The notes beneath the pieces are model-generated. The model was not told the origin of the DNA and ran no database searches. It worked only from the letters and a program-made list of their open reading frames with translations. This document shows, one piece after another, positions 43,970 through 56,700 of a DNA stretch of 64,000 nt. Positions within the stretch are counted from its first letter, which is position 1. Every line of letters begins with the position of its first letter. Origin of the DNA: Athripsodes cinereus (taxonomy: Eukaryota > Arthropoda > Insecta > Trichoptera > Leptoceridae); contig OX388305.1 in NCBI GenBank assembly GCA_947579605.1, positions 39,693,542-39,757,541 of the forward strand, read 5' to 3'. The translations under genes and the position numbers were made by a program.

Positions 43970-45300
43970 TATGCACTCTTTATTTCTTTATTAATAAAGA
44001 AACAATACATACCTACTCGTAATAAATGTTATGAAAATCAAAGCTGAAGTTGGTGATTACTTTTGAGTGTATTACGTAAACATCCCATAGATATAATAGA
44101 TGAGATGCACATTCAAATAAATTTGATAATAATTTTATATTAAAAATGATATAACAAATTTTATTATGACGTCACAAATATTTGATTTGAGTTTAGAGAT
44201 TAGTTCGTGAAATCGGACACATAAATACCTGCTAGAGCTCTCTCATGTCGATTCATTCTTATTGTCAGTGTGAAAGAGAAGGGAATATGTCTGCCGGGAT
44301 TGAAGGAGTTCGGAAAGGTCACGTGATAAGTGTATTAAAAAATGGCGAATTAAAGTATTACCATATGTAAAAAAATTAGTCAAATGTAACTATTTATAAT
44401 TTTGTATCGATGTAGATACAAGAATCCGAGAAAGATTTTTTAATTTCATAGTAAATGATTCATTTGTTTAAAAAAATTAAAACAAATCCAATTTCATAGT
44501 AAAAATATTTATAATATTATTTTATAAAAAATACCTTGGTAGAGAAAAAAAATAAACCATAAAATATTTTTATCTATTATAAATAAGGTTTACTTACTTA
44601 AAAGTTTGAAAAAAAAATGAAAATAGTTTTGGAATGAGTATTGTAACAAATTGTCAATTATGACAAAAAAGAATGCAAAATATTGGAAAAATTGGCATCT
44701 AGTTACACTGTAATATTTTACACCTGCAAGGAATTCGTAGTATCAGCTGGCAGCCCATCATTTCTCGGAAATTTGTGGCGCCTTGTGCAGTGAGTGTGTG
44801 ATTCGTCTCCAGTTGGAGTCGCAAAAAATAGATTAAAATGAAATAACCACAATTTATTTTGCGTACAAGTGTAACGGACAGTGCAAGAAACATTTTAAAT
44901 GTTTATTTTCTAAACATCATTGTGTATTTATGGAATTATTTTGATGTGAAGTGGTGCTGGATCTTCCATATTATTATCTACTTGTTGTGTTCTTGGAAAC
45001 GCCAGTCGAGACTAGGTTCAATACAGGTAATATATAGCGTTGCTATGGTTACTCTCGCACCCTGCCCGGGATAATATGTGTGTGTTAATATAATTGCTCT
45101 AGTTTTACATGATAAATACAATTATATTTGTATATTTTCATGCACCTATAATTATTCGGCATTATGCTTTGATTATGGGGGTTTTTCCCTACTATGAATA
45201 ATTGTACCTGGAAGTATGTATATTTTGCGATTAAAATTAGATGACCTGTCTGTAAATCTTTGGTGCCACTGCATTTTTTTAGAAAGGAAAGAAGCGCCTT
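43970..45300. other. Interval without a supported gene
   Basis: AT-rich sequence; no long ORF, no recognisable repeat ends. The frame at 44859-45074 has no known motif. Confidence 0.4.
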
Positions 45301-46558
45301 CCCAGGTAGCACAAAGAAGCTGCTTATCAGCTGAATATCAGATTCCCATCACGCTCAAAGCTGAATAAAAAAGCTGTATAGGGCCGCATACAGCTCTTAT
45401 CGCTCTTAAATGGACACAAGTTATTCAGCCTTAAGTTCACATGGCTGCTTAAGAGCTGTGTAGCAGCAATTTAACAGTGTTGTAAAGGGTAATGACGTAC
45501 TATGCGCTGAATATCGACTGACTAAGAGATCACAATTTACTCTTTATTTAGAAAATATGTAACATTACGCTCTAATTCATATTTTAATCCGGGAAAAGCT
45601 GTTTGCAACATGTGTAAAATCAAGTGAACATATTATTTCAGCAACCTCTAGCTGCCAATTTATCTGAAAGAAGGGGTGTGAGGAAGCGCGGACGTCCAAG
45701 AACCACGTGGCTTGATCACGTGGACCAAATTCTTAAGGATGAACGCGTGTTAAGTTAAAGTAATTTGCGTGAATGTATGAGAAACCGGATGAATGTGGAC
45801 GAAGCGAAAGAAGTATGTAAGGATAGATCTATATGGCGTTCCGTTCTCTCTTCCTACCCCTCCTGGGACATGGCGTGAGGGTATAGATAGATAGATTTGT
45901 AGATTTTGTGTAAGTGTAATTTTGTTATATGTGTTTTTACATTTTTTATGTATGTTTTTTCATTTCTTATTTCTTCACCTTTTTGTTAAATAAAGTACCT
46001 CAATTTCTGTTTATTAGTTTGTAAGGAAGGGATCTTGATTGGTTTACTCATTGTTATAATTGATTGTTATATTTAGTGTTAAATAGTGTTATAAAGGCTG
46101 TCTTATAGTTCACTCTCTCTCAATCGTGTATCGTTAATAAGCAAAAAACAATAAAATTACACATGTAAACTGCATGCAGCTATAAGCTGTAATATGGGCC
46201 ACATATCATTCATTATACAGCTATTCACTTCATAATAGTTCACACCTGCCCCCTTAATAAGTCAGTGTAATAGGAGTTCACAAATACCTTCTTATACAGC
46301 ATTTGGCGTAATTTTATCCACCAAACTGACCTTATTACGGTTAAGGCATTAGAAAATGTTAAAAGCTGAATAGATACGTTTTTGTCGGTCTTAATCAGCC
46401 TTAATGCAGCTCTTAAACAGCCTAACCTGTTTAAATATCACTGACAGCTATCATGCAGCTGTAGGATCACCAGTGTACTCTTAAAAGATTCTTAATACGC
46501 ACAGAGTTCCAAATAGGTCTAAAAGTGAATAGTTATACCGCTATCTGTGTTACCTGGG
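45301..46558. mobile_element. TIR element with dense AGCTG/CAGCT motifs
   Basis: The ends CCCAGGTAGCAC and GTGTTACCTGGG are inverted. The outer 200-350 bases at each side are packed with AGCTG, CAGCT and TTAA words (AAGCTGCTTATCAGCTGAAT, CAGCTCTTAAACAGCC). An RTE-like fragment interrupts it at 45645-45895. No transposase. Confidence 0.6.
45645..45895 (+). pseudogene. RTE-like retrotransposon 3' end
   Basis: The reading has RGVRKRGRPRTTWLDHVDQI, then EAKEVCKDRSIWRSVLSSYP. It is homologous to 4552-5014. Confidence 0.65.
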
Positions 46559-46665
46559 TTACTGATTGATGCGTAAAAAGAGAAACAAACTTTTTTTGAT
46601 TAGCAAATTGAGTGCTTTTGATTCTTTATCACTATTTTAGAATAGCCAATTATAGAGTTATAAGA

Positions 46666-46715
46666 TATTTATTACTGAAGATGGACGTATGTCCGAAAAG
46701 CTTTTAAGCAAAATA
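46666..46715 (+). ncRNA. Type I hammerhead ribozyme candidate 3
   Basis: UAUUU-A-UUA leads into CUGAAGA (46675-46681), stem II GGAC-GUAU-GUCC, GAA, palindrome AAGCUU, U17, then UAA-GCA-AAAUA. Stem I pairs as UUA/UAA and UAUUU/AAAUA around an internal loop, the layout of natural type I hammerheads. The cleavage base is U rather than the preferred C. Confidence 0.5.
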
Positions 46716-46860
46716 TTAAATAGTGAAAGTTATACAGTGTTATATTTTTATTTTTATTACCTAAATTTTAATTATAGAGCTATTGCTTAACATACTTTAC
46801 TCACAAAATTTATTTACATAGAACGCCACTTTTGTGAAGTTAAACCTTCTACATTGTAAT

Positions 46861-47082
46861 TATTTAGTTTTGTATGATAATTACATTTTGTTATTCATTG
46901 AAAACGTGCAGAATGAAATGTTGAGATTGTAGCTTTCCTTTTATAGGAATTAATTCTATTTCATCTAGAATTATTTAGTTTTGTATGATAATTACATTTT
47001 GTTATTCATTGAAGACGTGCAGAATGAAATGTTGAGATTGTAGCTTTCCTTTTATAGGAATTAATTCTATTTCATCTAGAAT
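46861..47082 (+). repeat. 111-bp tandem duplication
   Basis: Two consecutive copies of the segment starting TATTTAGTTTTGTATGATAA differ at about one base. No function seen. Confidence 0.85.
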
Positions 47083-47159
47083 TTTTTCACTGTGTCGATG
47101 TTTAGGTAGTAGAATTCCATAGCGAAATAAATAAAACAAATGTTTTATTCTACTATTTG

Positions 47160-47754
47160 TTTATTCAACGAGAGAGATGTCTTTTTTCCATTGTCAATCG
47201 ACAATGTCCTAACAAGACGAAAGGGTGGTATTGACGATGACATTGCACAGCGCTCAAAGCTTGGATGGATGAAATGGAGATCTGTTTCTGGTGTACTGTG
47301 TGACAAGAAAATGCCAATAAAAATCAAGGGTCAGGTGTACAAAACTGTGGTCAGACCAACCATGACTTATTCTTCTGAATGTTGGGCCCTAAAACATAAT
47401 CACGCCCAGACTCTACACACCAATGAAATGAAAATGCTCAGATGGGCTGGTGGTGTAACAAGGATGGATAGGGTGAGAAATGTCCATATCCGTGGTAGTT
47501 TCAAAGTCGCTCCCATCGGTGAAAAAATAACCGAAAACCGATTAAGATGGTACGGGCACATCTTGAGACTACCACAGAATAATATGATTAAAAAGACAAT
47601 GGACGTGGAAGTAGGACACAGAAGACCAGGCAGACCAGTGACCACCTGGATGTCCACAATTGCCAGGGATATGAAGGAGGCAAAGTTGCGCGCGGAGGAT
47701 GCAGGGGACCGCAAAACTTGGAAGATGAGGACTAGGAGAGCCGACCCCAAGTAA
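47160..47754 (+). pseudogene. Reverse-transcriptase C-terminal fragment (third family)
   Basis: It is an open frame of about 195 codons: MPIKIKGQVYKTVVRPTMTY, SSECWALKHNHAQTLHTNEM, RLRWYGHILRLPQNN, RRPGRPVTTWMSTIARDMKE. These are C-terminal motifs of RTE-like polyproteins. The catalytic part is missing and the start is not native. Confidence 0.8.
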
Positions 47755-48489
47755 ATGGGATAAAGGTGAGGGCGAAGAAGAAGATTTCAACCGTGAATTT
47801 TATTTCTACAAATGTATTCGTACATGACAGGCAAAATAAATATAATGCTAGACAATAACTTTGTCTTGACGTACATAACATTCATATCTAGTTTATCAAC
47901 TGCGTAACTGCCAGTTCCATAAATACAGAACATGAGAATATAATTTGTCATTCTTTTTCACACTCGGAATAAATATTATCAGTTTTGAAATGTTCACCTG
48001 GATACGTTCAAACCTCTGCTTATAAACTATAGACAATAGCGCGGTTCAAATAAATGCTCACTATTATTTAATCGTTGACAATGTCACACATGTAACGTTT
48101 TTCATCAATCAAGTTGCTCACAAAGAAATATTGTATAAAATTACTGCAGTCCACTATGTGAACTGTCTTTTACATAAAAAAAATTATCAAGTTTGTATGA
48201 AATCAGATGGAATTTGTAGTGTCAATTTGTTTTTTATATGAAACTTCTCGCGATTTCTTTGTGTTTTTTTTTATAATTAAAGTTATGAGTGTTATCGTAG
48301 TTACATATATATTATTTGAGTAACGTATTTACTTACTTTATCAGAAATATATCTACCTTTTTAAGAGCAAAAACAAAAGGCTTAATTTTATAAAAAGCAG
48401 CGTCTACTCTGCGCCATACCTGGAGATAAATATCAATGGAATGTTCAGTTACATAACTCACTTTGTGGAGTTGATTATCTTCTTTCTTC

Positions 48490-48645
48490 TAAGTCGGTCC
48501 CTCAATGCTGAGGATCGTGATCACCATGACCCCAACCAAGCGACAAGCTCCTCCACCGTGCCCTGTCCTCCGCCTGCCTAAACGCCTCACACATTGTACC
48601 CCCTGCAGCATCTCTCACATGATCTGACCATCTTGAAATTGTACC
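48490..48645 (-). pseudogene. Retrotransposon polyprotein tail fragment
   Basis: Minus strand reads WSDHVRDAAGGTMCEAFRQA, EDRARWRSLSLGWGHGDHDP and stops. It looks like the C-terminus of another RTE-like polyprotein. Confidence 0.5.
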
Positions 48646-49036
48646 ATCTTGTATTACCAATTATTTTTATCCAAATTTTAGACTTGTTGAGTTTTGGAAC
48701 TGCACAGTCGATATCTCCTAAACGACACACTCATGCACAAACAGAGGGTTTAATGTCGCAGTGAAGCAAAGATTGCTGCCCTGAGGGAGCACTCCTGCAC
48801 TGAAAAGAATAACATGAGAATATACCTTCTTCTATTTTCAGTGTCTTATGTGGTGTTCTCACTTTGGCGAATATCGCCAGGCACTAAAATATCGCCAGCC
48901 ATTTGAACCGTGTGAACAAAATGACAGCTAGTCTGAAACGATAAAAACCAGTAGAAACGATATCGTCTCGATTTGACCACCTTCCAACATTTTCGGCCGA
49001 TTGAACGATTTGCGCATGCGCAGATGTGCGCGGCGT

Positions 49037-49169
49037 TCAAACACCGCGCTACCGCTAACGCGCGATCGGTTTGCTTGTATTTTGGCCAATAGTCACTTTG
49101 TGCGTTGTATGATCAAGATCAAGACTAGATTAAGATCGTGTTTAGTTTTGTCAAGAGTAGCCCTGCTGG
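49037..49169. mobile_element. Hairpin MITE family M1, copy 3 (one arm only)
   Basis: It repeats ATGATCAAGATCAAGACTAG and TTTTGTCAAGAGTAGCCCTGCTG from copy 2, so only the right half is present. Confidence 0.65.
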
Positions 49170-50600
49170 ACTGTCAACATTCTCTTTGGAAACTGAGTGT
49201 TGTTCATTTTTTTATCTCCTCATTCCTCCTCCTTTTTCATCAGGTTCAGATCAATTGTATTCTGTGAGTTGTAATTCTTTTTTTTATATGTTTTATATAT
49301 TTAATAAGTGCTTGTACACAAGTATTTTTTTTTTGGTGTATATATTCATAATTATATATGCCTATATATGTTTAGTTTGGTAGCCTAACTACTCAATTGT
49401 ATCATATAAATAGGTGTGCCTATAAAGGGGGCATTTAATTACTTATATTTTTGTGTAAATGTATTGCTGTTATTTATATATATGCCTGAAATAAATACTG
49501 CCTCATTGGATTTGTACCCTTATCGAGGTAAATAGACAGATCTATCAAGTCACTTTCAATAGATTTATTCATTGGAATGTTCAGAAATATTTTGCAATGA
49601 GATGTAATTTACTGTTTCGCACCGACAAGATTGCGTTACGAGTACATATGCTCAGGTAGAGATAAGATAAGTTAAACAAACAAACCGTATATTCAATTTA
49701 TAATTATTCGTAGTCATATATCAACACGTATATCTGCTAAAACGACGTGAGCAACAACAATACCGCAAATTTACGAGTAGGTTTATAAAAACGAAAATGT
49801 ACAATGATGATGATGATGATGATTATTATGAATCTTCGTACACATTTTATAGAAAGCAAAATTTTTCAAGACTGCATAGTTTTATTTGGCTCAATAGTGT
49901 GTTGTATAGTGAGAGGAGGTGATTCGATCGGCGCAGTGACACTCTGAATAAAAGTGGGTGATTTCTGCCCTGTGCTCCCGAGAGGAACGTTGAGTGGCGA
50001 GATGATTATGATTTGATTCAATAAGGTCACTACGCGAAGTCGAAATATAATTTTCAAAATAATTAATAGACGTACCATATTGGTGACATAAGCATTTTTA
50101 GTTCAGTGTTCATCAATTTTGTCTTTCTCGCAGTTATGTTTACATTCAGGTTTACCGGAAGACATTGTTTATTGTTTCTAAATGTCCCTAGGCCCCTATT
50201 ATGCAGGCACTTGAACTCGTCATACATACATATTATAACATTCATCACAATCTCAAATATAATAAAAATAAAACAGCTGATAAAACAAATTTAAGTTAAA
50301 TAAAATATTCAATTATAACATATTTGTAGTCACGAATGTAGAGTCCGGATCTACAATGTCAATATTTATAAATAATACATATTACAGAAAAGTAACAATT
50401 ATATCATAAAAACAATTTCTATTCATTTATCATTTCGTTAATTGAGTAAAATTGCCTCGAGGCAATATATGTTCACCTATTATATAATATTTTTTTACAA
50501 TGTAGCGTCTATAGAAGTCTTGCGCAAACACTTAAATAATATTTTGTGTTTTTTTTTTTATGAATCCAATTTCAAAATGTTTGTTTGATTTACGCTGCAG

Positions 50601-50758
50601 GTATAATATTGAAAAGGAGACGGCCTCATCATGTCGCTGTGGACAAAAGCTCAGCAGCTGCCCCCGGAGAGTCTGCAACAGATCAGAAACATCTACGGGG
50701 AGCACTTCCCCATCGAAGTCAGACACTTCATGGCCTCTTGGATAGAGGAGAATATGTG
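50601..50758 (+). CDS. STAT: STAT exon 1 (5' UTR plus residues 1-42)
   Basis: The ATG is at 50631. The 30 bases before it follow a TGCAG acceptor, so transcription starts in an upstream exon that I could not locate. The exon encodes the first helices of the N-terminal domain, [14 protein letters not shown]. It ends TG before GTAAGT, in phase 2, and Trp43 is completed in exon 2. Confidence 0.9.
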
Positions 50759-53700
50759 GTAAGTTGAAAAAAAATGTGTAAGTTGAAATAATAATTGTTG
50801 GTTTTAATATGAACTCTTGTCTTATTTTGCCCTTTGAAAGTTTTCACTTTCTGATTGCCCTTCATCGCTCCTCCTGGGAGCACATCCCACCTAGACAAAT
50901 TGCATTTGTTTAGGACCTTCATGAAAACTGAAGTTGAAGACATTGATCTTCCAACAAAGTTTCCCACCCCCTTGAGATGGGTGCTCCATTGAAAGGCGCA
51001 GAATAAATCATCCAACATACATACATACATATCCCATTTGTTGGATATGCCGTGATGGTGTAGTGGTTATAGATTACTAAGAAGACTGTTAAAAACAATT
51101 GATGGATAATATTATATTCGTCAAGTTGTAGAGTAAATATTTAACTAATTTAAGTACGTAATCAAATTAAAGTGTGTCTGAGATATTAATTGACATCTGA
51201 AGTAACCGAGAAATTAAACAATGAGTTAATATTGTCAACTTTAATACGTGTTCTCTGTATTTTGAATCTTGTGTAAATATCAGTTGTGTGGACTATTATT
51301 TTAATTGGTATGCAAATATATTTCTTTGCCGTTTAATATTTTGTCTGTAATATTGTCAAACTTCTTAACATTGTTCAACAATTATTATTATTGTTTGTGT
51401 ATTATTATTAAATTAATTACACGGTGTGTTACTGAGAATAGATGAAGGCAAACAATGCTAAAATTACTTTACTATTATTATTTTAGTAACAGACATTATT
51501 TTTCTAAACTTGTAATGCATAGTTCCTCGAACGTGCTGCGTTCAGCGATAGCTTGTGAGCGAGGAGCACCACAAAAGCTATCGCGCAACAAAGCGCCTCG
51601 CTCTTATGGCTCTCAGATATTTTTAGGTTTATTACCCATCACACGCTTTGCAGAAGACTGGAATTTAGTGGCCCAAGTGATTGGTTTTATAAAGAAAAAG
51701 TCTTTAAATTTTGACATAAAATAACTTGAAATAGTTTCTAGTAATCATAGTAACTACTTAGGCAAGCCAAGGAACTACTCGGGAGGAAATAACCTCGGAA
51801 GTGCCAAGATATGCACTAACCTAGTCTCAAAGCAGTAACGGGCTTCCTAACCGGTCACTGCAGACTCAGGGAACACTTATGCAAACTGGGACTTGAAGAA
51901 GGCGGTACTTGTAGATTTTGTGAAGAAGAGGCCGAGACTTCTCGATATCTCTTCGCGGAATGCAATGCCGTGGTATTGGGTAGAAGTGGAATCTCTCCAC
52001 ATCTTAGATCCCCTCAAGATCATGGACTTCATAAGATGTCTAAGACTTGAGGGTTCGCTTTGACTGGTAACAGCAGGAAAGCTGAGTAGGGGGAGTACAA
52101 TAGATCTTACAGGTTGCGGTGCACACTATACCTCAACAATAAAATAAAATAAATAAAATCACAATAACTAATAGAATTTCGACTGAATATTTTCCAAAAA
52201 AATTAAGAGAGTAATTTTTTTATGGAATCAGCAGTTTTTCCTACCCCACAAAGGAAACAGTGTGATATTCTGATTGCAGAAATCGATACTTTAGTTTCTA
52301 ATGTTTTTTTTTTGTTTTTTCATCCCTCCAGGACGGATATGGAAGTAGATAACCCACAACACGAGCAGTACATTGCGGGACTGGTAGCGGCGCTCATTCA
52401 GGAGCTGGAGGCCAAAGCTGCGTCACTCAGTTCCGATGATATGTTTCTTAACAAGATCAAACTCATGGAGGCTGCCAAGATGTTTAGACAGAGATACAGG
52501 TATTGTTATTTTCTTTTGTCTTCATAAAACATATGTTCTCTAAAAAAAGTTCTAAATTCATTTGGCTTTTTAATAAAATATCCATCCATACCATCACGCC
52601 GCTTCCCTCGTGGGGTTGGCAGAAAGAATTGAACGCCACTTCCTTCTATCTTTCGCTCTCGTCACTGTCATACAATTCCTCATGCATGCTTTCCTGTTCA
52701 ATGTACTCAACACATGACCTTCCTGTAGGATTTGATTTAAATGATCTTGCCATTTGATCATCTGACATCCACTTCTCCGAGCACCATACCTCTCAGCTAA
52801 ACATATCTTCTTGGTCATTCTGTCCTTATTCATTCTTTCCACATGCTCAAGCCATTTAAGGAACATTTGTTTATAAGGAAGTATTCCAGTTTTAAAACAA
52901 GTTGTTTTTCTTTTATTACAGTACAAACCCGGTAAACTTATACAACTATGTGAAGCAGTGTCTAGCCACAGAGATGAGGTTTGTCCAAGGAGCAGGGAAT
53001 GCTCTCGCACAGTCCACGGCCACTGCAGAAGTGAGTCCTTGCGTGACTTCTTATTTACAGTATTACAATTTTTTTTATCAGCCACATTGAGTTAATTGTT
53101 GGTAATTTTCTAACACTATTTTTACTGTTCAGTATTGATCTACTTATCTTAAGAGTGTCTGTATATATTTACTGCCTAGTTTAATCTTATACAACTGATC
53201 TACCAATGTAACTTCAACTCGGTGCTGGTATTCATGTATTGTTACAATTTCAGATGCTGCAACAAATGGAATCACTGCGTCAGCGTACCAAAGAATCTGC
53301 CAACGAGCTGCGCATCATGGAGCAGGAACAAGAGGCTTTCGCTTTGCAATACCACGAGTGCACAAAACTCAATGCGCACATCCAACATCTAGCCACACAG
53401 CCAGCGTCACACCAACAGAAGGATATCGAGACTAAACTAAAAGCTCAGAAGGAAAAACTCGAACAAGTTTTGAACCAAAAGGTACAAAGATATTTGATAA
53501 ATTTTCTTTAATTGATCCAAGCAATAGATTTTGATACAGTTAATATTACAATTCATTCATTTATCGCCCTCAACCCTCCTTTCGGGAGCACAAAGCAGCA
53601 ACTAGCCTCTTCCATTCAGAGCGTCTCTGTGCCAATCGCGTCACCTCTTCTCACATTTCCTGCTTTCTGGTGTCGTTGTCATACGAACAATGTATTGTGA

Positions 53701-56700
53701 AAGAGGGATTCTGGGCCCACAGAACCCTTGCGGAAGGAATAACAATATTACAAACCCATCTATAAAATGCATAGAAAGTTCACAAAGATCGAGCTAGTCC
53801 CAAACTATGACGTGAATCTTGTATTATGAGTAATAACGTGACGATACACATATATACAATGCACTTAACACATATACATGCAACACCCAGACCCTGGACA
53901 ATTTGTAAAAGGTTATTCTTCATCTATACTAAATGTCTTAATTTTTTGTTGGCATGGAGAGAACAGCTTGCATATTTATTACATGCAACTGGTCTGCTGG
54001 CTACTCCATTTGTGGGTATGCTACAAACTATATAAATATCGACACATAAAACACAAACCAGAAATATAATACTAATTCTTAAAAATACCTCTTTCATGTA
54101 ATAATTCTTTGAGAATACATCCACAACTTGAAGATTTGTGTACAATAATTTATTGATGGACTAACTAGTTTAACTTTCTTTGTTATTTTTGCTTATTCTC
54201 ACCAGTTGATAGAAATATAAAAATCACAACTTTTGAAGCTCAGTTTTGTTTTCCAATGGACCGAGACTTGTATTGATTGTTTTATTTTAAATATGTTTAG
54301 GTTGCAAGCCTGTTGCAAGTTAGACTCGCCCTGGTGGACAAACTCAAGGATACAATTGAAGCCCTCAACACATTACAGAGCAAAGTATTGGACGAAGAAC
54401 TTATCAGGTGAACTATAATTTTATTTAGCGTTTGTGTGTATGATGTAAAAAAAATCATCAAAGAAGATTAAATAAACCTTGAATAACACCTAGTAATGTA
54501 TTTTATTTGAAACATTTGTAATGTGTTGTCTTTATTATTTCATTTCTAGATGGAAGAGGGAACAACAATTAGCAGGTAATGGCTCAGCTTTCAACGCCAA
54601 CTTGGACACCATACAAGAATGGTAAGTGTAGTTATTTTATTTCTAAGTCTATCGGAATGTTCGGAATGTTGTGGAAAAGATTATTCTGTTGTTATAATGC
54701 AGTAGCTTTATAGAAATCAATTATCTTTTAATGCTCATTTCGGCATCACAGGACAGCAAACATTCTTCTCTATTCAGAGTATGAGTGATACTCTCTGTTG
54801 CTCAGCATTCCTCTAGGCCAGTGTTCCGTAAAGCGTGCACCGCCGCACACTGGTGTACCATGGTCATCAGTTGGTGTGCCACAGAAAAAAGTCAAGGTTT
54901 TGTGAAGATAATACACCTAAAAATAGCTGAGAGCTATAAGATTTTAATAATAAATAGATATTAAATAAACATTGCTTTTTTCTTTGGTGTACCTCTTAAA
55001 TTTCTCGATTTGATAGGTGTACCTTGAACACAAAAAGTTTGAGGAACACTGCACTAGACCTCTATGCTGTTGACACAGAAACTGTGTTTTGTGAAATAGG
55101 ATTGTCCAGACCACCAGAGACCTTGTGGTGTCTTTTATTAGTTCTTTTTATTTTGTGAAGAAGAATTACTTAATAGAAAATTTTTAAATTTTCTTTCAGG
55201 TGTGAATCTTTAGCAGAAGTTATTTGGTCGTGCAGACAACAGGTTCGCGAAGCTGAACGTTTAAGGCAGCGTCTCGCCCTTGAACCGCCCGGCGTCCCGG
55301 ATCTGCTCCCCGCCCTTGGGGCTCGAGCCACGCAACTCCTTTCCACCCTAGTCACCAGCACGTTTGTCATTGAGAAGCAGCCACCCCAAGTCATGAAAAC
55401 TAACACCAGGTAATAATAAAAACATGAATGATGTAACATTTATGATTAACCCGAATTGATGTTTACTTTCAATCACAAGGACTGTCTGCAGGGGCGTGGA
55501 AAAATTGTAAAAGATCATTTTTATTTAGCTAGCTTCATAATTTTTTATGTTTTGTTTTTCAGGTTTACATCCACTGTGCGACTGCTAGTTGGAGGCAAAC
55601 TGAATGTACATATGTCACCGCCACAGGTAATTTTGATTTATATAACTATGTCACAATTATTTAATTGAGACATAACATAACATGCATAGACAATTCACAC
55701 AGATCAAGCTAGTCCCAAACTAAGATTTGAATCTCGTGTTATGGGTGCTAACACGACAGTTAATACACATATAGAATGCACTAAACACATTTACATGTAA
55801 TACCCAGACCCAAGACAATTTGAAAAAAGTCATTCTTCATTTTGCTCTGGCTGGGAATCGAACCCGAGAGCTCATGATTTAAAGGCACGATAACCCTTTC
55901 ATGTGTGTGTTATGTATGTTTAGGTAAAGGTGACCATCATATCAGAGAGCCAGGCCAACGCATTGCTGAAAAACGAGAAGGTGGGAGGCGGAGGTAGCGG
56001 CAAGGGTGCTGGAGAGGCCAGTGGAGAAATCCTCAATAACACAGGCTCCATGGAATACCAGCAGGCCACCAGACAACTCAGTGTCAGCTTCAGGTATATA
56101 CACACACAAACTTTTGATTTGCAGAGGACTAAAATTGATGGTTCAAAGCACAAAAGACACATGTCCACTATTTAGGTAAAATAAGTTAACATATGTACAA
56201 GATCAGTTGCAATGTCTTCTATGTCCTGATTACATAATTACCAATAATACTTATATCATAATCGAAATATTTAACAAAAACCAGATTCCAAACATTCTTA
56301 AATTATCATTTTTTTGTGCACAGATGTAACATGTCACATAAGATATTTGAGAATGTATTAATATCGACGTAATTGATTCTTAAAAAGCACATGTCCACCA
56401 AGGACATCTTCTGAATTAATTTAAAATTAGTTAATTAATTTTGAATCTCAAACTTTCAAACCCTGTTTTCTCTAAACTGTCAAATGTGGACATGTGTCTT
56501 CTGTGCTTTAAACCATTGATTAATATAAGTTTAATATTATTATTGAAATATGTATAATTCAAACATCTAATTGGTAAGCTATTTATTTGTGAAAATACAA
56601 TAAGTTGTCAATGCTATTTTGACCCTGGATCTTCACATTGAGTTTTAAAGATGGTATTACCATAACTGATAATTATTTCTTGGAAAAGTTTAGACCTCAA

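Larger units (their letters stand above)
47760..50600. other. Region upstream of STAT coding exon 1
   Basis: It contains the LINE fragment at 48490 and half a MITE at 49037. The non-coding first exon and promoter of STAT are expected here or further upstream, but I could not place a TATA box or initiator with any confidence. Confidence 0.4.
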
